A DNA stretch of 64,000 nt from Coenobita brevimanus (taxonomy: Eukaryota > Arthropoda > Malacostraca > Decapoda > Coenobitidae): contig CM064713.1 of the NCBI GenBank assembly GCA_032717465.1, positions 6,557,001 to 6,621,000 on the forward strand, given 5' to 3'. Below the pieces are notes generated by a model, which did not search any database, had not been told where the DNA came from, and was given only the letters and a program-made list of their open reading frames with translations. Below, piece by piece: positions 31,361-43,027 of this stretch (positions within the stretch are counted from its first letter, which is position 1; every line of letters begins with the position of its first letter). A program made the position numbers and the translations under genes.

Positions 31361-34017
31361 AGAAGAGACAGAAGAGAAAAAACGGGAGGAGGGGTAATGA
31401 TAGCAGTGAAGACCAACATAAATGTAGAGACCGTGGTAATGGGAGAAGTCAGGGCTGAAGTGGAAAATATGAAATTAGAAACTGGAGAGAATAGCAAGAG
31501 AGATAAGGCAGTAGTGTATGTTCTCCCTAAGACAAGAGCATGGAGTGATGATGAATACCAGGAAATGTTGTCAGACATGGTTAGCTATTTACAGAAAATG
31601 ATTGAGAAAAGTAACAATATAATTTTAATGGGTGACTTCAATTGTAAAGAGGTGACCTGGGAGGAATGGGACTCAGGAGGCAGTGAAGATTCGTGGGGTA
31701 CTACATTATTAAATATAACAATGAACAATGTGATGCACAGTGGGTCAAAGAAGAGACACGGTTCCAAGGTGAGGACACACCAGCAAGACTAGATTTACTG
31801 TTTACCAAAGAACCTGATGTAATAGAATCCTTGGAGTATCTGTGTCCTATTGGAAAAAGTGATCATGTGGTCACTGATTTCCAGATGATAACAGGGAACG
31901 TGGAGCCAAGAGACGAGCTTTATAGGCAGAGGAGATACAACTTTGGGAAGCAAACTTTACAGGATTGAAAAAAATTTTCGAAAATGCAGACTCGAGGAAA
32001 TTCAGAGAAATAAGAGAGATACAGAGGAAGTGGGATATCTTTCTAGCCTTCTATAATTTGGGAGTGGAAAAATTTGTGCCAAGAGTAAGGGAGAAAGAAA
32101 ACAGAAAAAAGGAGTGGTTTAATAGAAGGTGTATGATAGCAAAAAAAGAGAGACACGGCATGGAACAATTGGAGAAAGAGAGGTAACAACAGAACAAAGG
32201 AAGAATATAAAAGAACTAGAAATGATTACACAAGAATACGTAAAGAGGAAGAAATGAATTTTGAAAAAGGTATAATAGACAAATGTAAGGATGAACCCAA
32301 ACTGTTTTACAGATTTGTCAATGGCAAACTGAAACAAAAGGAAGGAATCAACAAATTGAAAGTAGGAGAGGTCTATAAAGATACAGCACTGCAAGCAGAA
32401 ATAATGAACAAACTTTTCCCATCAGTTTTCATAAATGAAAGTGAGTTTGTGGAAGGGGAGGGAGTGACTAGAAATGTAGTGATAAAAGATATAAAAGTGG
32501 AAGTACAGGAAGTGTATAAATTAATGGAAACTCAAGATGTGAGGAAAGCCCCAGGACCAGATGGAATCTATAATTGGGTACTGAAGGAATGCAGAAAACA
32601 ACTGGCGGATAAGATTCACAGCTTAATTGTGTATTCTCTGGAAGAGGGGAAAGTGCTTCAAGAATGGAAGAGGGCAAATGTGGTACCAATTTATAAGGGA
32701 GGAAACACGGAAGAACCTCTGAATTATAGACCAGTGTCCCTAACCAACATGGTCGCAAAATTGTGCGAGAGAATTCAGAAAGATAGATGGATAAAATATT
32801 TGGAAGAGATGAATATTTTGGCTGAAAGTCAGTTTGGATTCAGAAGTGGAAGGTCATGTGTTTCCAACTTGTTGAGTTTTTACTCAAGAGCGATTGACGT
32901 GCTACAGGAGAGAGATGGTTGGGTGGATTGTGTGTATTTAGATTTGGAGAAGGCCTTCGACAAGGTACCACATAAGAGACTAATGTGGAAACTAGAGCAT
33001 ATAGGAGGACTGAAGGGGAACCTCCTGGAATGGATGAGAGACTTTTTGAGAGACAGACAAATGAGGCCAGTAATAAAGGATAGGATGTATAGATGGAGGG
33101 AAGTAACAAATGGAGTCCCACAGGGCTCGGTGTTGGCGCCAGTAATGTTCCTGATTTATGTAAATGATATGGTAGATGGAGTGAACAGTTATGCAAGTCT
33201 GTTTGCTGATGATGCAAAGATCTTCAGGAAGGTAGAGGTTGAGGGGGATTGTAAAATGCTGTAGGAGGATCTGGATAGGATACACAATTGGAGCCGGATG
33301 TGGGAAATGAAATTTAATGCAAGGAAATGTAAAATATTGGAAATGGGTAAAAGTACCAAGAGGCCATTATTGAATTATTTTATGGGTAATGAACCAATTA
33401 CAAAAGCGAGAGAAGAGAAAGATTTGGGAGTGCTGGTTCAGGACAGTTTGTCGCCTGAAAAACAGATTAACAAGGCAGTTAGAGAGACGTATAAACTCCT
33501 GACTAATATAAGAGTAGCTTTTCATTATATGGATGAGGAGATGATGAAAAAATTGATAGTGGCCATGATTCGCCCCAGGTTAGAATATGCAGCAGTAGCG
33601 TGGTCCCCACACAAAAAGAAAGATTAGACAAGACTGAGAGAATACAAAGAACAGCAACCAAGATGGTCCCCAGTCTGGCAGATCTGTCATATAGTGAGAG
33701 GTTGGAAAAGCTGGATTTGCCTTCCCTAGAAGAAAGGAGAAAGAGAGGAGACATGATTGCAGTGTTCAGGACCATGGTGGGAGTAGATAAAATTGACAAA
33801 GAAGATGTTTTTATGGGATAAGAGAGTAACAAGAGGACACAGAATGAAACTGCAGAAACCAAGCTGCTTGAAGGATATCAAGAAATATAGTTTTCCTTAT
33901 AGATGTATAGACCTGTGGAATAGCCTGGACAAAGAGATCGTCCAGCCTAAAAACTTAAACGAGTTTAAAGCTAAATTTGACTTATTGAGAAACAGAGACG
34001 GGACCCCACAAGCATAG
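31361..34017 (+). pseudogene. LINE B endonuclease and RT, broken into frames
   Basis: 31397-31792 carries endonuclease blocks (GGGVMIAVKTNINVET, NIILMGDFNCKEVTWEEW). 31693-31968 carries the end of the endonuclease (DLLFTKEPDVIESLE, PIGKSDHVVTDFQ). 32254-33264 carries RT: VRKAPGPDGIYNWVLKECRK, LNYRPVSLTNMVAKLCER, FGFRSGRSCVSNLL, YLDLEKAFDKVPHKRL, NGVPQGSVLAPVMF and the catalytic SLFADDAKIF. 33298-34017 holds the C-terminal region in three frames. Catalytic Asp pairs are intact in the DNA, so only frame breaks and stops disable this copy. Confidence 0.85.
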
Positions 34018-34262
34018 CTCATTTCCTGTATATCACAATTAGGTAAATAAAATTAGGTATATACACACACAAAGAGAGAGAGAGAGAGAGAGAGAGAGAA
34101 ATTCCTTCCCACGATATGATTACAATATCAGTACAGGAATTTCTGTACAGCACCAATGCATATGATACTACTGCACACAGTACAGTACTGTATGTATGCA
34201 TGCATGTACAGAACTGTACAATACACTTCCATTCGGTATGGGTATTTGTCTCAATACCACAG

Positions 34263-34927
34263 TCAGCCACCTTAGCCAAGCAGCCCTAATGGGATAGGTT
34301 AGGTTTGGTTAGGTAAAGAAAACCTATGTAATTTTGCCTGGGGAACACATTGAGCATATTTTCGAGAAAAACCCCATGGATATTTTAGAAAGGACAAGGC
34401 GAGTGTTGTTCCTGGCTGAGGGGTACCGGTAGCCACCACGTGTCACACAGACCACAAGCCACGAGTAAATGTTCGGTAAAACCACCTGTCTGCCTCTACA
34501 ACGAATGGCAGGAGTGCCCCAGCTTCCGGGATTAATGCGGAAACCCATCACTCTGTGCACCTGTCCACTTCCCTACCAAATGGTAAGAGTCAATTGGCAG
34601 GCCGCATTAGTCATATGCTGCCTGAGGCGATGATTTCCTGTTCATCCGCTGTTGCCATTACGTACTAATCCTTGCCTCAGCAAACGGAAGTGAACCTTAT
34701 ATACAGATTTCTGTTTGCCGCATTTTGCTTCCTCTGTGCTCGAAAGCAACCGTTAGGTGCAATACAGCAGTGCTGTACTGCTTGCCGGCGAACACAAGCC
34801 TGCACCTCATTTCCAACCTTTCTGTCCCTCTTGAGTGGTAGCATTTGCAATGACAGCTGTGATGCTGTTATGTCTGTGGTAGTTCCTTACCTTCTTCAGG
34901 CCCTGTTCTGCCGCATTCTTGTGTGTG
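34263..34927 (+). other. 5' arm of the 15.7-kb Tigger, second part
   Basis: The stretch ACAAGCCACGAGTA near 34452 repeats the stretch at 29582, so the arm has diverged internal repeats. The sequence leads into the transposase start. No other coding region seen, apart from a frame from 34672 that runs into the transposase and has no recognisable domain before 34928. Confidence 0.45.
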
Positions 34928-36266
34928 TGGTGATGGCCCAACCACCACCTCAGAATCAAAAGAGGAAGGTTCTGAGTCTGGATAGACAACGTGAGATATT
35001 GGGCAAGGTTGACGCGGGTTGGACCGCAGGACACATTCTTTGTGAATATGATCTAGCCCATTCAATATTGTTTAATATCAAGAAGTGATGTGACAAGCTT
35101 ACACAGTACGGACAAGACTTTGCCGAAAGCACACGTCAAGGCGACAGGAAGGTAATGGCCCGGGCCTGGCACGCCATTATCAACCAGTTGACATTGATGC
35201 GGTTTCGTCAGCAATGTGGTGCCAGGGTGCTAGTGCGTGAGACTGAGGTGAAGGTTGCTGCTGAGAAGTTTCAACTCCTGCACAACATGCAGGACTTCAC
35301 AGCATCTGTGGGATGGCTCTTTCGCTTCAGCTTTGCCATGGACTTACTGGCCATAAGGCACACGACAAGGCCTTGGACACAACAACGGAGAAAGTAGACC
35401 CGTTTTGCCAGAAAGTGCAGCGCCTAAACAAGGACGAGGGCCTTGCCCTTGGTCAAGTCTATAGTGCTGATGAAACTGATCTGTTCTACTGCTCCTTGCC
35501 CGCCAACACCCTGGCTGAGGAAAGGGAGAAGACTGTGCCTGGTCGGACGTTGTCCAAACAATGTGTCTCCGTTTTGTGCTGTGCCAATGTTAACAGGACA
35601 CACCGCCTCAAACCCATCATTGTTGGGCGTGCAAAACAACCACATTGTCTCTGTGGGTTGATGGATAGTCTGCCTGTTGTGTGGTACCAATCTGTGAGGG
35701 CCTGGTTTACCGCTAAGATCTTCAGAGGTTGGTTCCACAGACATTTCGTCTTGCAGGTTATCCGTTATCAAATGGAGGTCCTCGGTATTGCTAACGACCA
35801 GGTGAAGGCACTCCTGCTCCTGGACAATGCCCTGCGCGTCCATCTGAGGATTTGGTTGCTTATGACGGGCAGATTAGGTGCATGTTTCTGCCATCTAATA
35901 CGACTGCTCTGATTCAACCAATGGACTAGGGTCTTATCATGGCTGCCAAGAGACTGTACCGATGGAGGTTCCTGAACGAGGTGATGGTGGTGCTGGAGGA
36001 CGAGAACATGGTCGAGGACACGTGGGGAACAGACCTTGCAGAAATTTCGGTGTTACGACCTGAAATCTGCAGTGTTCAACTGGGTGAACGCATGGAAGGA
36101 AGTCTCCATCAAAACCCTTGAAAGCGGTTAGGCTTGTCTCCAGCAGGGAATCAATGCAGAGCGTGACTTTGACAGGTTTGACATAGATGATTTCCACAAT
36201 CACCTAAGAACAGCAGGAGAGCAGGTAGACGTTGATAACGTGCGGGACTGGCTGGATGACAACAAC
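34928..36266 (+). pseudogene. Tigger transposase, N-terminal and catalytic part (15.7-kb Tigger)
   Basis: The probable start near 34934 opens MAQPPPQNQKRKVLSLDRQR and a helix-turn-helix, and stops at 35086. 35155-35397 carries the second DNA-binding domain. 35313-35912 carries the DDE core, with the first Asp in SADETDLFYCSLPANTLAEE and the second in LLLDNALRVH (the usual PAHP is altered). The third Asp is in IQPMD, directly followed by a TAG stop near 35928. 35937 onward reads AAKRLYRWRFLNEVMVVLED and then another frame, SAVFNWVNAWKEVS and DDFHNHLRTAGEQVDVDN. It is related to the transposase at 1566-4507 but more decayed. LINE D interrupts it at 36267. Confidence 0.75.
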
Positions 36267-37027
36267 GGTAATCTTCCACAGGTATACCCACTAATGTTTA
36301 ATAATATTCAGCTTAATCCTGCATCATCCTTGAACATGCTTGGGGTTTCATTTACTCGGGACCTATCTTGGAAAGATCATATTACATCTCTTGTAAAATC
36401 TGCTTCCAAGAGATTGGGTGTGCTAAGCCGACTCCGCTCTTTCTTTACCCCTGCGCAATTGTTGACTCTATACAGGGGTTTTATCCGCCCCTGTGTGGAG
36501 TACAACTCTCATGTGTGGGGAGGCTCCCCACATACAGCTCTTCTCAATAGGGTGGAGTCAAAGGCTTTTCGTCTCATTAACTCTCCTCCTCTTACTGACT
36601 CCCTTCAACCTCTGTCTCTTCGCCGCACTGTTGCATCTTTATCTCTTTTCTATCGCTACTTTAATGGTCACTGCTCCTCTGAACTGTCTGCTTGCATTCC
36701 TCCACCTCTACGACGGGCGCGTAGCACCCATCTGGCAGCAAACTCTCATCCTTTTTCTGTCCAACTCTCTAATGCAAGAGTTAACCATTACTCCCAGTCT
36801 TTCATTTATGCAACAGGTCAGCTCTGGAACTGTCTCCCTCTGTCTGTATTTCCTGCTGCCTATGATCTCCAGTCTTTCAAATGCAGTGTGTCCAGGCATC
36901 TCAAAATGATCGGATCTTGAATTTGGCTCTATATTGTATTTTGTTTTTCTCTTGGAGGGAACTGTTACTGCAGGCTCAAGGCCTTTGGTTCCTTCTTCCT
37001 CGCATAAAAAAAAAAAAAAAAAAAAAA
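36267..37027 (+). pseudogene. LINE D 3' fragment with poly(A)
   Basis: The plus-strand open frame 36240-36920 enters from Tigger codons and runs as LINE D C-terminus: QVYPLMFNNIQLNPASSLNM, ARSTHLAANSHPFSVQLSNA, YSQSFIYATGQLWNCLPLSV. It ends in the D 3' region and an A-run at 37007-37027. The C-terminus is intact, so it shows the protein end missing from 10300-12582. Inserted in the Tigger transposase between DDNNG and GYKTMYDEI. A clear target duplication is not seen. Confidence 0.85.
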
Positions 37028-37659
37028 ATCGTGGTTACAAGACCATGTATGATGAGATCACCGCTGCGGCCTCTGAGGGCACAGAAGAGGATAGCAGGAC
37101 TGACGAGGATGAGGATAAGGACCCTGACTCACAGCCCTCTGCAACTCCATCAATCCCTCATCTCATTGTCCTCCATGGTTACTTGGAGGGAATGCTGCAG
37201 TATGCCGAGCAGCCACACTGTGACAGAGAGTTGATGCCACTCCGCCTGGCGATGGAGCTCTGGGGAGTCTGGGATGCTGTCGTCCTCTGGTTGAATCATC
37301 GGTCTTAGCGTCAGACCAGGATCAACTCATTCTTCAAGCCTGCAACCCTGACAAGTGCCGACCCATTCTCACCACCACCAACACCACCAGCTCGTTTCCC
37401 GCCTTCACCTTCGGATCTGCAACTGAGCACGTTGATGGCCGCTGAGTCGCCGTTGGACATAAGTTTGCAGCTGTCATCGGAGTCTCCTGAGGTGGGTAGG
37501 CCACCATCATCGCACCACACGACACAGGTCATCACCAACCTCCGGCAGGTTGAGGATGACGAGGAGGAGTTTCTTGACCTTTGTTGGGTGCTACTGTTTG
37601 CCACTAAACCACATGGGACAACTCTACACCTGCTGGAGGTGGCCGGTTATGAAGCCTGA
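37028..37659 (+). pseudogene. Tigger transposase C-terminus (15.7-kb Tigger)
   Basis: This resumes after LINE D with YKTMYDEITAAASEGTEEDS and an acidic region. After a stop near 37308 it continues as RINSFFKPATLTSADPFSPP and a Pro/Ser-rich stretch, ending EVAGYEA at 37657-37659. The NSFFKP motif matches the SQFFRP motif in the Tigger at 4299. This places the native protein end about 7.3 kb before the 3' terminus, the gap being nested insertions. Confidence 0.65.
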
Positions 37660-37739
37660 CGACAGTGCACTGGGTGGTAAGAACCCGAACCGAATGTTTT
37701 TCGGCAGACAACTTTAGGTTTCTTTCATAGTTTCCTTGG

Positions 37740-37897
37740 TGCTAAAATTTATTTACAATACTCATATGTGTTTTGATGTCACAATATGGCAGAAAGACTC
37801 GAAAACAGTGCCAAAAATAGCAGGGGTTCTGTAAATACAATAGTATTTAACTAAGGTGTTTTTTTGGTTTTCAGTGTTTTTCTTGCATGGTTTTCTT
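37740..37897. repeat. 155-bp repeat unit (3' arm of the 15.7-kb Tigger)
   Basis: This is the reverse complement of the unit at 305-850. It is cut at 37897 by a LINE A tail and resumes at 38274 (TTTTCTTGATGTTGAAAATT). It is then cut again by LINE E near 38321. Further units are at 44107-44170 and 44513-44800. 37660-37739 is transposon 3' flank with nothing else visible. Confidence 0.65.
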
Positions 37898-38273
37898 CTA
37901 CCTATCTATCTATTGCCAGACGCCTCAATCCCGTTTGGGGTGGCCACAAACAAATCGTCTCCAAGTCGCCCTGTCCCCCGCCATTTCACTGCCCTGCTAC
38001 CAACTCACACCCCCCTCTCTCATATACCTCTCCACCCCATCCCTCCATCTCATCCTCGGCCTCCCCCTCCCTCTTCCCCCCTCCACCTCACTCACATACA
38101 CTCTCTTCGTCAGTCTTTCACCCTCCATCCTCTCCACATGGCCAAACCACCTCAGTGTGTTCCTCATAATGCTTCCTATCACATCCACATCAACACCACA
38201 ACGCTCCTTTATATCCTCATTCGTCAGCCTGTCTCTCCACGTGACTCCACAGGCTCCTCTTAAATAACTCATT
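37898..38273 (-). mobile_element. LINE A (subfamily A2) 3' fragment, 376 bp
   Basis: TTTTCTT occurs at 37891-37897 and 38274-38280, a 7-bp target duplication in the Tigger repeat. Minus-strand reading gives MSYLRGACGVTWRDRL, NTLRWFGHVERMEGERLTKR and GRPRMRWRDGVERYM, then the 3' end with a TATC run on the plus strand at 37907-37915. Strongly 5'-truncated. Confidence 0.85.
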
Positions 38274-38396
38274 TTTTCTTGATGTTGAAAATTATTTTCG
38301 ATACTCCTATGCATGTTTTGATTTTTTTTTTTTTTTAAATAAAAGAATGGAGGAAGAAAAAACAAAGGAATAAAAAAAAAAAATCCCTACACCAGA

Positions 38397-39657
38397 TTAC
38401 TGGTGTCCTCTGTTCATAAAATATCTGTAACAGTAAGACTTGAACAGCTGTGAGTTGAAATCTGGAGGGAAACAACTCTGGGGAAGCGAGTTCCAGAGAG
38501 ATGCAGTTTGGGGAATGAGTGAATTCTGATACGCAGAAGTTCTGCAATATGGCTGAGTGACATTCCAGTCTTGAGCGCTACCAGATGCCTGTGTAGCATG
38601 AGGGAAGGCATGGAGAGGTGGCACCATGGATGCAACGTCGCCAGAGCACTTGCCAAAAAAATATCTGTAAAATATTGCAAGCGAGGCAACATTCCATCTT
38701 ACTTACGGGGGAGGTAGTTTATTGGTAATGGCAGGGTTGTTAATAATTCTAACAGCTTTGTTCTGAATTTTGTCTAGTTGTTTTAATGCAACCTCTCCAC
38801 ATCCATTCCACAAGGGTGAGCAATATTCAAGCTGAAAGCACACATGACTTACAAATTACTGTATAGGTAACTGCTCATCAGCGAAGACGTTACGAACTCT
38901 GTACAATAATCCAAGTTTCTTTGAGCCGGTTTTAGCAAGTGACCTAACATGAGAAGTCCAGCTGAGGACATTGTTAAGTAAGACGCCAAGAATTTCAATA
39001 CTTTTGGAGATGGGAATATTAGTAGCACTGAAGGTAATGTACGAATCTGGCAATATCTGTCTATTAGTAAATTGTATATACAGTATTTAGTTTAACTAGC
39101 ATTAAAAGAGACAAGGTTGTTTTGTCCCCATTCACTAATCGTAGATAAGTCTTGATTTATGGAGATGGCTGTACTGAGTTGAGAGGCAGATATATTAGAC
39201 TTTGTAAATGGGTGTCTGAGTGTGAATGAACTATGTAGTGTTGAGTCATCTGCGTATAAGTGGATGGGATTGTGGGTAACAGATAAGAGATAATTAACAT
39301 GAACCAGGAATAGGGCTGGCACCAGAACTGATCCCTGCGGCATGCCGGCGTTAACTGAGTGGAAATTGGAATATACATCATCTACTTTTACTCTTATTTT
39401 CCTGTCACTAAGATATGAAGAAATCAAAGGAACAAAAGATGTTAGTCCATAGTAAGGGAGTTTGGACAGCAGGGAATGGTGCCATACTCTGTCGAAAGCT
39501 TTAGAAATATCAAGAGCTACTGCATGAGCTTCTCCATGTAGATCAATTGACTGATGGATGGTATGAGTTAGGAGATTGAGTATGTCAATGGTGAAAATTT
39601 CGTAGCAAAAACCATATTGTCTATCACTAATTAAGTTGTTGGATTCATGATGTTTAA
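38397..39657 (-). pseudogene. LINE E RT and C-terminus
   Basis: Minus-strand pieces are as follows. Near 39640-39092: LISDRQYGFCYEIFTIDILN, AVALDISKAFDRVWHHSLLS, NAGMPQGSVLVPALFLVHVN and the catalytic YADDSTLHSSF. 39053-38856: LGVLLNNVLSWTSHVRSLAK. 38692-38397: HHLVALKTG-type and FPRVVSLQIS-type C-terminal blocks in shifted frames. The order matches LINE D. Catalytic residues remain in the DNA, but frames are broken. Confidence 0.75.
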
Positions 39658-40645
39658 CCCCTAAAACGCGGCTATGGACAGCCGACCCCCCCCCGGGTGG
39701 CGGGGTAGGATCGCGGTCTGAGTACCTGTAGGAAAATATCAGCCAAAAATCAGAGATTAACCCTAGAACATTATACTTGGTATGGCAGATAGTACTTACA
39801 TTCAGCTTTCTCCAGAGACAGGTGCTGAGCCTTCGTGGACTACCCAAGGACTTGTGGAGACTTGCAAAGTTGGGTAAAAAATCTTCACTTTCACACCTCC
39901 AGCAACCCCTTTTCCCCTCTACCACAGCCTCATTCTGTCACAGTAAACTTTATACTACAACATACAGGTAGTTTGGAATCCGTATTTGTACAATAAGCAT
40001 TGAAAATAAGGCTAAAATCAACGGAGCGTACGGCCGACATGCAGCGCGGCGGCGGTCTTCCCGTCACTCAACAAACATTTCCATTTTCACAGCTAAAAAC
40101 ACGTACACTACATTATTTTCAATCATAGGACTTCCCAAAAGACCACCGCAGCGCGCTTTTATTCTGCCCTACGCCGGTCACTTTATTCTCGTTCATGTCG
40201 GCCGTTCACACTGACTTGGAAGACCTACAACTCGCCATAATGTCACTTTGAATGCCTGCGGTAAACTGACGCTAAACAGGGGAAAACCACGCGAAAAAAA
40301 GCTAGTGTGACAACTGGGGATACAAGCGTTTCCTATTAGCATAAACTGCTTGTGAGAGGAGAGCGCAGATTTACAGTTCTGAGCAGTCAGCGCGCTGCCA
40401 TATATCACAGCCAGGCTGGCCGGACCATGGGGGGGGGGGATGCAATACTTGGCAACAACGGAGGTCCGTAGTACAAAGGTCAAGTATGCTAATTGTAGCT
40501 AAAGGGTGGCGGTACTGATAGACAATACCAGCTGGAACATCCTTGCCCGCGTTTATTCAAAATTAACTCAAATCGCAAACGCGACGATCCACCGTTATGT
40601 CCTTTTTGGCGATCGTCGCAAACGCGACGCTCCGCGTTTAAAGGG
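39658..40645. mobile_element. piggyBac-type MITE 1, 988 bp
   Basis: TTAA at 39654-39657 and 40646-40649 flanks ends CCCCTAAAACGCGGC and, as reverse complement, CCCTTTAAACGCGGAGC. The TTAA duplication with CCC/GGG termini is typical of piggyBac. Excising it with one TTAA restores the LINE E reading HIVKHHESNNLISD across the site. No transposase. The element is rich in CpG compared with its surroundings, with CGCAAACGCGACG repeated near 40576 and 40615. Confidence 0.8.
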
Positions 40646-41266
40646 TTAACAATGTGCTTATTAATTAAAGTTTCAAATACCTTACCAAGAGAAGATCTGA
40701 CAGCTATTGGTCTGTAATCTGAGGGGTCAGACGAACTTCCTTTCTTCGGAATTGGGTGGATATTGGCTTCTTTCCATGAATTTGGGAATAAAGAAGTACG
40801 TTTGAATAGTCTGAATAATTTAGCTAGAACAGAAGCAAGTTCAGGGGAACAATTGGTGGAATTCCATCTGGGCCTGGAGCTTTGTAGGTAATTAAATTGT
40901 CTGGGATGGATTTTACGTATCTTGTCTGTATTTTAAGTGAGGCAATTTCGAGAGTCATGTTCTAGTACTGGAGCATTCTGGCTGGTATCGTCTATGGTAG
41001 AGTTTCTGGCAAATGTACTGGCAAAAATATCCGCTTTCCCATGCGGGTCATTTGTAATGTTGCCATCTGATGATTTTAGTGGGGGAATGGAAGATGACTT
41101 GTTAAAGTTCTTATTGAAATAATTAAGAGTTGACTAGAATATTCTATCGTCATTGGGGTTGTTAAGTAGTTTTGATGCTTGCTTTTGAAGAAAGTTGATT
41201 TAGCTAGATTTAATACAGCTTTTGCATGATTTCTAGCAATTTTAAATTGAGAGAGTGATTCAGATG

Positions 41267-42745
41267 GAGTGTGTGGTGAAATGCTGAAGCATGGGGGAGA
41301 GATAGTAGTAGAATGGATGTGGAAGATGTGCAGATTGGCCTGGGAGGAAGGTAAAGTCCCGGAGGACTGGAAGTCAGGTATAATTATTCCCTTGTACAAA
41401 GGAAAAGGGGAAAAAGAAGTGTCTGGTAATCATAGGGGCATTTGTCTTCTTAGCATAATAGGAAAAGTGTATGGTAGGATACTTATTGACAGAGTTAGAG
41501 AAAGAACAGAAAAATTAGTTGGAGAAGAACAGGGAGGCTTCAGGAAGGGAAGAGGTTGTGTAGATCTTTAGATCTTTAATGGAAAAGTTTCTAGAGAAGG
41601 GAAAGAAGTTGTATGCGGCTTTCATGGATTTGGAGAAAGCATATGACAGGGTGGATAGACAAGGATTGTGGAAAGTGTTAAGAACATATGGAGTAGATGG
41701 GAAGTTGTTGAATGCTGTGAAGAGTATGTACGATGGGGCGAAGGCTGCAGCGCGTGTGGATGGTGAACTAAGTGAATTTTTCTCTTTGAAAGTTGGGTTG
41801 AAACAGGAATGTGTCATGTCTCCATGGCTGTTCAATCTGTACATGGATGGGGTAATAAACGAGATACAAGGTAGGGTAGTGGATGTTGGAGTGGCCCTGG
41901 TGAGAGAGGATAGTGTTTGGAAACTCCCTGTACTGTTGTTTGCAGACGTTACTGTGTTGTTGAGTGAAGACGAAGGGGAGCTGCAAGGCTTGGTGGATGA
42001 GTTTGAGGGAGTGTGTAAGAAACGGAATCTAAAGGTGAATGTAGGGAAGAGTAAAGTGATGGTCTTTGAGAGAGATGAAGTCAGTGAATGTACAGCGAGG
42101 TTGGATGGTGAGGAATTGGAAAATGTGAGTACGTTTAAGTACTTGGGTAGTGTGATGAGTAAGGATGGAGGTTTGGAGGGTGAAGTGTTTGAAAGCGTAC
42201 AGCAGGGAAGAAAGGTTGCTGGTTCTTTGAAAGCAGTGATAAGAAACAGGGAAGTGAGCATGGAAGTGAAAAAGTTACTACATGACAGTATTGTGATACC
42301 AACTCTAACGTACAGAAGTGAAGCTTGGACGTTCTTGGAAGGACACAAGTTAAGAGTTAGAGCAGTGGAAATGAGTTAAGAGAAGCCTGTGGAGTCACAT
42401 GGAGAGACAGGCTGACGAATGAGGATATAAAGGAGCATTGTGGTGTGGATGTGGATGTGATAGGAAGCGTTATGAGGAACACACTGAAGTGGTTTGGCCA
42501 TGTGGAGAGGATGGAGGGTGAAAGACTGACGAAGAGAGTGTATGTGAGTGAGGTGGAGGGGGGAAGAGGAAGGGGGAGGCTGAGGATGAGATGGAGGGAT
42601 GGGTTGGAGAGGTATATGAGAGAGGGGGTGTGTGAATTGGGAGCAGGGCAGTGAAATGGCGGGGGACAGGGCGACTTGGAGGCGATTTGTTTGTGGCCAC
42701 CCCAAACGGGATTGAGGCGTCTGGCAATAGATAGATAGATAGATA
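41267..42745 (+). pseudogene. LINE A (subfamily A2), RT and C-terminus
   Basis: GATTCAGATG at 41257-41266 and 42746-42755 is a 10-bp target duplication in LINE E. The coding region runs in three frames: 41269-41571 (CGEMLKHGGEIVVEWMWKMC, GIIIPLYKGKGEKEVSGNHR), 41579-42379 (AAFMDLEKAYDRVDRQGLWK, then the RT core) and 42445-42654 (C-terminus). The catalytic motif reads FADVTVLL in place of FADDTVLL, so the second catalytic Asp is lost. Ends with the A2 3' end and a GATA run. Confidence 0.85.
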
Positions 42746-43027
42746 GATTCAGATGTTTTTTATTTTAAGTAAGAGTTATATGCCAATGACTTTTGGGCTG
42801 TTGCTCTGGTACAGTTGCCATCAAACCATTTTGGAGAGTTTGATCTTTTAGTGAACTGTTGACTTGGTATGAATAAATCCATACCAGCTAGTATTAAGTC
42901 GCATATGTGGGACTGGGTATAATTGGGATCGCTAGAGAAGAACGACTGACATGGAATGTAAGCAAGATAATTTCTAAATCCATCCTAGTTTGCCCTATAA
43001 AAGTGCCATCGGGTCACTCTGACAGGT

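Larger units (their letters stand above)
29943..34062 (+). mobile_element. LINE B (CR1-like), near full length
   Basis: The element is about 4.1 kb. A leader precedes an A-run (30068-30094). The coding region runs from about 30120 to 34017 with several breaks, and the 3' end is ATCACAATTAGGTAAATAAA. The coding part has an N-terminal coiled-coil/nucleic-acid-binding region, an AP endonuclease and an RT, all in the same order on one strand. A GA run follows at about 34072-34100. 34100-34260 shows nothing assignable. Frame breaks: a stop at 31358-31360, a shift near 31760, then further shifts near 31960, 32190, 33265, 33625 and 33815. Confidence 0.8.
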
